Shown in pieces: positions 1 through 10,200 of a DNA stretch of 12,510 nucleotides. Source of the stretch: Ichthyophonus hoferi (lineage: Eukaryota; Opisthokonta; Ichthyosporea; Ichthyophonida; Ichthyophonidae). A program made the translations under genes and the position numbers. Under the pieces are notes generated by a model. It saw only the letters and a list, made by a program, of their open reading frames with translations, was not told the origin of the DNA and did not search any database. The stretch lies in contig NAOQ01000934.1 of the NCBI GenBank assembly GCA_002751075.1, positions 9,084 to 21,593 on the forward strand. Direction: 5' to 3'. The stretch's first letter is position 1. Every line of letters starts with the position of its first letter.

Positions 1-834
1 TTTGAATGTTTGTTTTGGAATGTATCATTTACAAGAAAGATGGAACTCTTTTATACTTTTGGGCCAGGGAAATGCTTCTCTTTTTGTGGCTCATTTTATT
101 TGACGGAGCGTTTGTATTGGTTTAGGTTGTTTACATGGGTATTTTCATCCTAGCTCACATGCCATTACGGCTTCATTAAAAGATATCCAGTGCTACATAA
201 AATACCGATAAATAATTTTTTTTTACACAAAATAGAAGTAAAAACCAAACTTTAAAATTGAAATATTTATGAATTTTAATAGCAACGAAAATATTGTAAT
301 AAAAATCGAACACAAATCTATGAAAATCGGCTCATTAAAATTGCTCGAATTTTCTTCCGTATATTTACATTTTATAATCCCTGTCATTGGCTAACCATGC
401 CAAACAAAAGCCAAGAAAGTCCAAGTCTTGGACATTTCAATATTTATTTTGCGATTAATATATATTTTTTCGTAGCGTATTTCCGATTAGTATATTTTAT
501 TGTAATAAACTTTATAAAAATAATGGCCCAATAATAAAGCGGATAATAGTGTTAAAATAAAATTTAAATATCAAGTATATATTTTAATTGGCTAGAAATG
601 TTTGAAACTGGCTAAATAAAAATCTTCTTGACAAAATTTGAATATACTCATACAGTAAAAATGAAAATTTATGTAGGTATTTCGTATATTTTGGAAATTA
701 TTAATTATTAATAAAAATGCTTTTTTAAAATTATATTAATGCAGATTTTTTTTAAAATACCTTATTATGTATATATTAATAATAATCACGTCTTGAATAT
801 ATTGATGATTACACGCCAATCCGACTGGTTTCCC
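1..834. other. AT-rich intergenic stretch, no recognised gene
   Basis: Most of this stretch is very AT-rich and full of stops in all frames. The first 180 bases are less AT-rich. One plus-strand frame there stays open from base 1 to a TAG at 148-150, about 49 codons, and could be the tail of an exon starting outside the window. The translation resembles no family I know and a second frame is open over much of the same stretch, so I do not call a gene. Confidence 0.5.
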
Positions 835-839
835 AAAAA
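835..839 (-). terminator. Pol III terminator of the tRNA-Arg gene
   Basis: On the minus strand a run of five T residues lies three bases beyond the discriminator base of the tRNA. This is the usual short distance and form of an RNA polymerase III stop signal. Confidence 0.75.
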
Positions 840-842
840 GTA

Positions 843-915
843 AGCGCTAGCCGAGACTTGAACTCGGGATCTTCCGCTTAGGAGGCGGACGCGATATCCA
901 CTTCGCCACAAGCGC
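843..915 (-). tRNA. tRNA-Arg (anticodon CCT)
   Basis: A 73-nt cloverleaf folds on the minus strand. The acceptor stem pairs 909-915 with 844-850 and has one T-T mismatch at the sixth pair. The D stem is GCGA/TCGC, the anticodon stem is TCCGC/GCGGA with loop CTCCTAA, and the T stem is CCGAG/CTCGG with loop TTCAAGT. The anticodon CCT (880-882) reads AGG arginine codons. There is no intron, and CCA is not encoded, as expected for a eukaryotic nuclear tRNA. The internal Pol III promoter is intact: A box TGGCGAAGTGG (898-908) and B box GTTCAAGTC (855-863). The base at the discriminator position is T, which is unusual next to the G I recall in human and yeast tRNA-Arg(CCT). With the acceptor mismatch this leaves some chance of a slightly decayed copy, but every other element looks functional. 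Confidence 0.93.
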
Positions 916-1085
916 TGCATTAATAGATTAGTAGACGTGAGATACAAGAAACCAGATATGAGTAAACTTTTTTTTTTCTTTTTCTGATACATGTCTTACC
1001 ATTCTAATTGAGATATTTAAGACAGTTAACTTAACCTGACACAACATCTGTGTCTTAATATAACCTTTACATATAATAAATATAA

Positions 1086-1177
1086 AGTGCACGATGATCT
1101 ATTTATTGATCTAGAACCACGTGGCACTGGCCTCATTCAGTCACTATTCAAAACCCACTACTGTAAGATCGTGCACT
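1086..1177. repeat. 10-bp perfect inverted repeat spanning 92 bp
   Basis: AGTGCACGAT at 1086-1095 is matched by its exact reverse complement at 1168-1177, with 72 bases between. The interior also carries a direct repeat of TGATCTA. No clear target-site duplication flanks the arms, so a tiny non-autonomous DNA element is possible but unproven. It could also be a chance or structural hairpin. Confidence 0.5.
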
Positions 1178-2454
1178 ATGTGATATGCAGTGGCGTAAAA
1201 TAAATAAAGCAGAAATTGCAAATTAATTAATATGATTTTAAAAATAGCACGTATCAACAGCAATTTTGTGGGGCTATGTATGAACCAACCGTCTATTTAA
1301 ATGAGGGCTTTATTTAGTTATTATTATTATGTTTGTCTTAGACTTTTTATTTATAATAATATGTGTGCTAGTGACATGTCCACAAGCTCGGGTGGCCCAC
1401 TTAATGATAGTTTAGAGGTGTTATTCACTGAGATAATAATGGAGCTATTAAATAACTCCAATATGTACTTGATAGGAAGACGAGTAGAATAAGAAATGGG
1501 AAGCGATGTATATGTAGGTTATATTTCTTTCTTACTTATAAAGCGTGATACACTAACAAGTTGAGGTGAAATATCTGTCCTAATTCGTTTATAAAAGATA
1601 CTTATTGTGCAGTATGAATGAACAGACAGAGGCATTAAATCCCTGTGTTTATAGTATATTTTATTGGAGTCGAAAGTCACCAAAGAATTCTCTGTATTAG
1701 TAGAAGATGTGACGTTCATAAGGTGTTTACGCTTATGACTAAGTGCTACTGCAGAAGTGGACATTACAAAAGATTTCAAAGTGAATAATAATGTTTACAA
1801 AATACAGGCCAAATTTTTCTAAAACTCTGGAGGATTATATATATATATAATAAAGAGGCTTGCTAACAATTTGAGAGGATACAAAAAATTGATTATACTG
1901 GGTTGTAGCTATTTTTTTATTAGCTCGTTTTGTTCTTTTCATACTTTTTAAAACTTCCCAACCTTTGTTTAACGGGGATGCGGCTATGCTCAATACTTAG
2001 TCCAAATTGAAATGGTCAAATTAATTCCTATTGGCTGATGCTTATTGCGGAAGCCTAGAAAACAATTATTTACAATTATTCTTACTACTATTATTATTAT
2101 TACTCTTTTTCACTGTTATTAAGATTTCAATAGCATATAATATTATAAATATAGCAGTGAAATATAATTATCAAATTCTAGAAGACAAAGAAATTGTGTT
2201 CGATCAATTTGAGCATGAAAGCAATGGTGGCGTTTCCAATACTCAACCCTAGAACAGTAATAATGGTAGAGGAAGTAATGATAAAGCAAAACACTATAGA
2301 TAATATAGCAATCTGTGGTAGTTCTAGCAACTTGTCCGCAGGCTTCGGGTTCTTCAATTGGGTGTTGTATAATAGGACTATATATATATATATGCATTAT
2401 GATATTGTTTAGCAAAATATTAAATGAATGCAAAGTTTTTGTGTGAGTGTACAT

Positions 2455-2522
2455 GTGCCCAGGCATGCGGGGTTGCCGTATATACCCGGGTGTGCAGGGG
2501 GCCGCATATGTGTGGGCGGTTG
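2455..2522. other. GC-rich island with imperfect direct repeat
   Basis: Counting by eye, 39 of the 60 bases at 2461-2520 are G or C, against roughly a third or less in the flanks. Two diverged units can be aligned, each running from a GGGG block through GCCG(C/T)ATAT to a GGG-rich end (about 2468-2490 and 2497-2519). The island also contains the palindrome ACCCGGGT. I see no coding sense and no known element; it may be a short repeat remnant or a protein-binding element. Confidence 0.4.
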
Positions 2523-4007
2523 AGTCCAATCGACTTCCTTTCATTATTGATTGCAGTTTACATTTGTATCTTTCTTATTTCATCTTGATAATCCAATACT
2601 AATATCTTCTTCCTAGTATGACTCTTTAGCTAGCTACCTCATTGGTGCAACTATTTACTTATTATATATTGACAAATCAATCTATCAGGTTGAAAAAAAC
2701 CTTAGGCAATTAGCCCATTATGCTCCTAACTAATCTTAAGCCACAATCATTGATCTTACTATCTGGGTTTCGATTGAACCTACTTATTCATTTGTGGTTA
2801 GAAATCTTGTAATAGGTATGATAATGATATGTTGTTGCATGATGACTAAATCAAGAAGACGTGAAGGTGATGGTATGAGAGTGAAGCCAAAGAGAGAAAA
2901 TATACATGGTGAATTGTATAGACAGCACTATCATTGATAACGTAAGAAGGGGAGATGGTATAGGGGAAGGAAGAGAGGAGAGGAGAGAAAAGTATAATAT
3001 AGTACAATACAACATACTAGATTATATTATTATATCCTATTGTACCCTATGCCCATATTTGGATAGCATTTTGCCTGATGCACGCATTTGGTAAATTCTT
3101 GTTTTATGGGAATATGTATTGACTAATCATGTCATGGTCCTATTGTTAGGCAGCTGGTCAGCGGTACTACGTACTCTTTTAAGTTAAAAGTTTTGTAATA
3201 TTATTTAATTATTTAATCCTAAGCCATTAGTTATGTATTTAATTAATTGGTTAATAAATAATCGGATTATTATGTAGTCTACATATTTATCATGCTATAT
3301 TTGGAAAGTATATAGTTACCGTTTATAATATGCTAAATATAGTATATTATATACAGAATACTTCATAGCCCAGCTTTAATTAATTAATTAAATTACCACG
3401 GCCATAGTTACTTTCCCTATGCTGCATATGTAGCTATATTTGTTAGTTAGTCCATCCACACACGACCGAAAGAAACCTCAATATAATACTTTTTATCAGG
3501 TATATTTTCAAGAGCATTAACAATAACAAATTCAAACAAATGGTGAATATAACTATTAACATAGTTGATATTGAACTCAATTGTAAGCCAAGTACAATCA
3601 TGGGTTTTGCCATATCCAGACTATTGACAACGGTAACTAAAGGATAGAGATAAGGCGGGAAAAATAATCAGATAATTTATAGATGCAATTTTTATTTAAT
3701 GCAATGGCCGGGTCCAAACCAAGCACAACTTCCCAAAAGAAAAGTTCTTCATACGCCGGTACCTTGCTAGTACTACTAGGGGATAGCAATATTCTATATT
3801 TTATTCCCAAACATACATAGGCCAACTAGTAAAAGAGAGGGAAGGCCCGATAGTGGTAACAATTCCTCAACAAACAATAGAGAATTTCTCCAAGGCAACA
3901 AACATTATATTGCTATACAGTTCCTATTATACAAGAACAATAATATACAAGCTAGAGATGAACATTATATACTCATAAGTCATATGTAAATAACCATATG
4001 CACCTCA

Positions 4008-4013
4008 TTTATT
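4008..4013 (-). promoter_or_regulatory. Poly(A) signal AATAAA, distal (CCT8)
   Basis: A second AATAAA on the minus strand begins 66 bases after the stop codon. Its spacing is more usual, so it may be the main signal for CCT8. Confidence 0.55.
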
Positions 4014-4060
4014 GTATGTTATGTATGTAACTATATATATGCGTGGACATACATATACAA

Positions 4061-4066
4061 TTTATT
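4061..4066 (-). promoter_or_regulatory. Poly(A) signal AATAAA, proximal (CCT8)
   Basis: AATAAA on the minus strand begins 13 bases after the CCT8 stop codon. Its use would give a 3' UTR of only about 30-50 nt, which would be very short. Confidence 0.45.
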
Positions 4067-4079
4067 ATGTGATTCACGC

Positions 4080-4205
4080 TCAACGGTCCTCATCCCAGTC
4101 GGGGTTGGTCTTTGCTTTAGGTCCACCTGAAGGCTTGGCCATGATAATCTGATCTACACTTAAGATAGTGTTGACAGCATGGGTGGCTAGTTTAATTGCC
4201 CAGTG
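4080..4205 (-). CDS. CCT8: CCT8 exon 18 (residues 506-546 and stop)
   Basis: It encodes HWAIKLATHAVNTILSVDQI, then IMAKPSGGPKAKTNPDWDED and R, then TGA (4080-4082). VDQII is the conserved final equatorial motif, and the acidic tail with a WDED core resembles human KKDWDDD. Confidence 0.96.
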   Translation of the reverse strand, partial: HWAIKLATHAVNTILSVDQIIMAKPSGGPKAKTNPDWDEDR

Positions 4206-7200
4206 CTGTGTGTAGGTACTTGTGTGAGTATATAACAAGAAATATCCATATATGACGGTGTTATGATGCATAGCGTTGATTTGGCTTTGCATAAAAATGA
4301 AATGAAAGGAAAAGTAAATATTTAAAAGATGGAGTTTGTCAGATTAATTTTTACACTTGCTATATAACATATAAACATATAACATGCACATGACAAGAGA
4401 CAACTAATGTATAAGATCTATACCATTTTATCTTCAAAATGGGAATTTTAAATTTCCATGAAAACCATCTAAATATTCAATAAAAACCAAAAAACAAAGA
4501 TAGAATAAATTTTCAACTTTGAAAAGATAAAATTAAGCCAACAATTAATATAAATTAAAATTAATTACAACACTAAACTCATGTCACGCCGTACAAAAGC
4601 CCGTCTAAAAGTTCTATTTTAAAGATTGGCATCCTATTTTGAATATTAAAAAATATAGTATTGCACCTCTAATACATATACAATGCATAGCAAGATGTAT
4701 TTCTAACAAACAAACGGTCTATAAACACACCTTTCCGCGTAGGAGATCCAATATCTTGGCTTCAGCAGTGTCGATCATAGCCACACCATCCCCCTAGACC
4801 CAGCTCTAATCAGTTAATGACTATAGACAGACCATAGTAACCATAGCAACAGCCAGTTGAGATAAACATTATATCTATCTGCTATTTTATAATGTGTATG
4901 GCTTCAAAATGTAGTACCAACTTTTTTTTATAAAAAAAACCCACAAACCAAGGCATTAACAATATGATCTATACATGTAATTATGCAAGTCGCTAATACA
5001 AGAATATACATATCTATACACACCTGAATGTCAAAGTCATTAACAATGATTCAAAGCTATCCCATATACACATATACATACCTCTATATCAAAGCCCATG
5101 CTGGTCTTGCCAGCCTGGTGTGCAGCGTACAGCTTAGAAACCAACTCAGTGGCCTGTTATGCAGCAGCCATATATGCCCCGTTAGTGAAAGTACAGTAGC
5201 ATATTTCTTGTTATATTTTACTTGCCTTATACCGTGCGTATACAAATACATATCCATATACACGCAAAAAGAGAGATTAAAGACAAACAGTGAGGTAAAA
5301 CAAAGTGACTGTCTGTGCTACTAAGCCCGATGATAACGATAGAATACACCACCAATATAATATAAGGTGATACAATAGAACACAATAGAACCTAATCTAA
5401 TGCAATATAATATAAATATTTACGCACATAATTACTCGTAACCATTCACACAACGCGTATGACTACACCCAAGGTATAGAGGTATAGTACTAATACCATT
5501 AGACTACTTACATCAACACCAGCATTGGTAGCTAGAACACGGGGGACAACCTCAAAGGCTCTACCATAATTCTTAATAGCATACTGATCTAGTCCTGGGC
5601 ATGTCTGGAGAAAGAAAAATAAAGAGAGGGAAAAGGAGTCGTGAGACAGAACCTAAATCACCCTAACCCCCAACTAGAATAAATACGTAGAGTACACTAC
5701 GAGGAGCAATATATATCTACCAATAAGCAACCATATTTTAATTTTAATTAGACTATTAGAATACAAACCAATATATATAGGTTACTACATAGTACTATAC
5801 TGTGCTGCCTATACACGTGTTACAAACGGCGTTGACACATGTCCTCTTTAAGCTTTAAGCCTTTCTATTGGCTCTATTCCCCATATATTCTTTCTCCATT
5901 ATCCAATACTTAAACAGCAACACAATTCCCTCTCTTCCTCACTAGACTATGTTCTTGTTTATTTATCCTGGCTATACAATAACACTGTCCTTTTCACACT
6001 ACGTACAATTCACTATTGTTTTACTTACTTCACCATAAGCATGGACCTGTCGGGCCAACTCAAGCTCAGCGGCACCAGCACCTGGAACAAAGCGGGGATC
6101 CTATAATAAATACAGTTAGTATTAGAGGTAAGTGATATGGAATAAAGTATAGATGGAATGAGCATGTATGTACGCGCTTGTGTTAGAAAGAAAAAATATT
6201 TAACAGGAAAAGCAAACAGCTTTTCTTAGGTCAGGCATATGCAGTGGACAGAGAACAGAGATATATAGGTAGATATAGGTAATTACATTGCAAATCTGCT
6301 TGTAAACATTAACAGCGTCATCAATTGCCCTCTCTACGTCATCCATAGTGTTTTCTGTGGCACCCCTAACCAATATCGTGGCCACCTGACTATCTTCAGC
6401 ATCTATGTATAGGTATGGGTATATGTTAGTATGGTTTATAGTGATCATACTTCAGGCAGTAATAATTTCATGTGCCAAATAGGTGCAAGAAACGGCTATT
6501 GTAGATGTAGTAAGTGTATAATACTACAGTAAACTATACTATATGCATAGTAGTCCTCAACAAGCATAAACAAAAGGTATGTTGAAGGATTCTCATAAAT
6601 TAATAAGACTACTATACTACACTACGTAATAAGTGCTGGGATATCATTTGTATATAGATGGAGAAAAAGAAATACATCAATTAAAGAGAGAACCACCTTT
6701 TACACATTGCCTTTTATGGACAGAAGGGTACAGGAGGAGAAGGGAAAATGGAAAAAGGAATGTATACACTATATACTATATATATTGAAGCAAGTATATA
6801 GTATTGCATAGTCAAAAAACATTTTTAAATGTGTAAATAGACATATATATATATACTATACATTATACAGTACCTTGGTCGAACACAGTAAGTGCGGTAT
6901 CTCCCATCTCCACCACTCGTACTTCATCACAATAGCCAATCTCTTCAGCCATTGGAGGACCCTGGCCAATCAAATCAGTGTTAGCTATTGCTATGATACC
7001 CTTTCTATATACAGTCCTCCAATACACATCAATTACAACTAAACAAAAAAATGTATTCGGCATCTCTACCAGTACATACTTTCTGCACAAATAGGATCAC
7101 ACCTACCATCTCAGCTAATAAAATATTGTATTTTTCTATCAACGAATACATCAAATATATATACATATATGTACGTGAGATAATGCTACCACATTATCAC

Positions 7201-10200
7201 AGGGGAGAGAAAGAAAAAGAAAAAATCAAGAGAAGTGGCAATAACGTACCATTCTAGCCAAGGCAATCGCGCCAATAGCCTTGCAGAGTCTTCTGAGATC
7301 GAACTTCGATTGGACGCGCACCACCATAAGATCTAACCCCCTACTATCAGTATAAACCCCCTTACGCCTATGGAAATTTATAACAACAATAACCTACATA
7401 ATATATATATATAGGTAGACTAACTCCCAGCTCTGTTATCACAGTCATTAAACATTATGCAAAAGATTACACTGGTCAATTATTAATTAAGAACTATTTA
7501 AAAGCCCCAATGTAATATTATAAGCAAAAAATTAAAAGCATATATCAAATATTTTCAAAACCAGTATAAAAATATGCCACAAAAGGCAAATACACGTAAC
7601 ATTCAGTACATAAAGCTGTAGTTGTCCCCATACATGGTACTATATATAGATATATACATGCAATAGAGGTGTATAACATACTGTATTTGTTGCAGAAGTT
7701 GTGGGCAAGGTCACCAATGGTACTACCAGATACAACAACATTCACTCCCGTCTCGGCCACAGCCTTGATTTGCTGTATAGAAACAGTGTAAGATAATCAC
7801 CTAAAACCTACCCATACACCAAATTATACTACATATACATATACTCCTATACACTATATATATTAGCTGTGTAAGTGTATATGAATGTATGTGATGTACA
7901 AAGTATTCGCACTGTATCATTAGGCATCACTCTATCTCAATCTTTTCTATTGTAGATTACAACCTTAGTTCTCACTACTCATTATAATACTTAATCATTA
8001 ATTACTTGATATTTGAAAGACCAATTAGGCAACCACGTTATGTTATCCCCTACCAACCTGCTCAAGAATAACCTCTTCCTCGTTACTGAAGTTCAACAAT
8101 TCCTGTGCATTCTTGATTAAAACGGTTCCTGTTACATATAGAGAGAAGGGTGGAGTGGTTAGACCATTACACATACAGAGGATGTGATGAATACAGAAAC
8201 ACAAGTATATGTATGTGCATGTAGGATAGTATGATAGAATGTATATTCCCATATTTAGGCATGACAGTCACCCAATAAGACAGTCAGGTACACTAACCTA
8301 GTCATAAATGAATACAGAAACAGGACCCACTTTAACCCCCCTATCTACTATAGTACACACATACATACCTTTAGTTTCAGTCCTGGCGGTGTCCAAGGGG
8401 CAAGCAAACACGGCCACCTTAGCCTTCTTCACCTTCGTGATATTTCCCTCACCAGCGCGCTGAAATACCATCCCTTTAATCCAGGTCGTCTGGCCTACAC
8501 CAGACCCTAAAATCTTCACTACGCGGATGTTGTCTACGTTGAAATTTTTAGGGTTCTGTGTGTATAGCATAAACAAATAGAGAGGGGAGAGGTTAGATGC
8601 GTGTAGTGATTGTATATACATGTATGAGAGTATCAAGGTCACCCAAGGATAGCAGTAAATGTAACTACAATAAGGTGAGCATGGATCAGTGTATGGTGCA
8701 TATATATGTCTAAGTGTGTTTGAAAAGACCCATCCATGTGACTGCACAGAAACAAAATATACACAGGCGTTATCATATCCAATAGGAACTCTATACGCTA
8801 GAAAAAATGAGAAGTGCCCATTGGTTATTGCTGATTTCAAAACAAAACTTTGGTTGGCCCTCCAGACATTTAATTTTTTGAAAACACGTGATTTTATATG
8901 CAAGATAATATATATACATCTATATTGATTGGTTGACCTTGAATTGCTATAAACCAATCACTACTTCCCCCATCTTACCTTAGGGCAGACGCTAATACAG
9001 GCCTCGCTAATAGCATTGGTCAGAATATCCTCATATCCTTGCTGTGGACACCCATTGGTTATAACGGACCAATAGCATTATAGTATAGCACACAAGGCGT
9101 TTATCTCATACTATACAACACACATAAATATAATTGGAGAATGATTTGAAATCAATCAAGATATACAAAATGTGTTATAAGAAATGAGATGGGAGAGGAA
9201 TATGTAGGGGTTATATACTGAGATAATGGAAGTGGCTGTATGAATGTATTAATATTAATAATAAAGCAATGTTTGCGAGTGAATACATAACAAAGGCAAG
9301 AGAGTAAGATAGCATGGTATAGTAGAAACATAAGATAACAGTAAGGGAGCATGCAGATAGGAGAGGGAGAGGGAGAGGGAGAGAGAGAGGGAGAGGGAGA
9401 GGGATAAGATACCTGCTTGCTAGAGATAACTGGTCGAAGATTCTCCGCCACTACCTTCTGATCACGGGGATCAGCAATCTTAAGCACCTCTAGGGCTGAG
9501 TATTTAATGTCATGTTAGTATCCTGAATATATATATACATCTATAAATGCACACAATAGAAAACATAGTGTATCATGATTGGGACATGTGTGGTATACAC
9601 ATCCTTATATGCAAGCAGTACAATGCAAGCAGTACATATACCATTACTTACAGTCTAAGACAGTAAGTGCCTTAACACATGCTTTCTCAAATCCCATAAT
9701 GACCTCACTGGGATGAAGTCCCATACGGAGAAGGGGCTCGGCCTGGGAACCAATTGGATACAGTTAGTAAGGAGAAAGAGAGGGAGAGTGAGTGGGAGGG
9801 AAGCGTAACATGTGACCTTTTCATACCTGACATAAAAGAAAAAAAAGGAAATAAAGAGTGCGCATTTGTTATGCATACGTAACATATATACACACATGTT
9901 TTTTACGTGTAAGGGCAAAGAAGAAAAAAAAAAGAAAAAAAAAAGGATAATTGCATACCGTCTAACTATTTTGAAGTCCTCCACAATGAAAACTAGAATA
10001 ACAACAACAGTAAAAATGGTAATAATAATAACCATAGTAACACTGCCACCAACCACTAATAAAGAGAGGGATACCAGTACACTATATATATATATCCTAC
10101 CTGTTCCAGGAATTCACCAGCCAGGCACATGACCAATCCAGTGGCGTCTCCAACCTCTTGCTCTTGTTGCTGAGTGGCAAAGACGAGGATCTTGGCAGCA

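Larger units (their letters stand above)
916..4007. other. Intergenic region of about 3 kb, no convincing gene
   Basis: This region separates the tRNA gene from the 3' end of CCT8. Open frames of 60-130 codons exist on both strands (for example minus 1519-1779, minus 2143-2544, plus 2906-3094, minus 3637-3825). Their translations are low in complexity or match no known family, and they lack flanking splice signals or a supporting partner frame. The region holds an inverted repeat at 1086-1177, TA runs at about 1836-1849 and 2379-2393, a trinucleotide ATT-like run near 2085-2103, and a GC-rich island at about 2455-2522. A CAGTGGCG string at 1188-1195 recalls some hAT transposon ends, but I found no partner end. 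Confidence 0.55.

Noticed and set aside
1519-1779. Minus-strand open frame of 86 codons
   Set aside because: No recognisable domain, no splice or promoter support, and a length reachable by chance in this sequence.
2143-2544. Minus-strand open frame of 133 codons
   Set aside because: It runs through the GC island and TA repeats, and the translation is low in complexity with no family resemblance.
3637-3825. Minus-strand open frame of 62 codons with a moderately protein-like stretch
   Set aside because: No family recognised and no flanking exon found. It could be an old repeat, but the sequence alone does not show it.
8689-8928. Plus-strand open frame of 79 codons in intron 7
   Set aside because: It is antisense to an intron and resembles no known protein.
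9655-10056. Minus-strand open frame of 133 codons over CCT8 exon 5 and intron 4
   Set aside because: It reads exon 5 in the wrong frame for CCT8, and the rest is intronic simple sequence.
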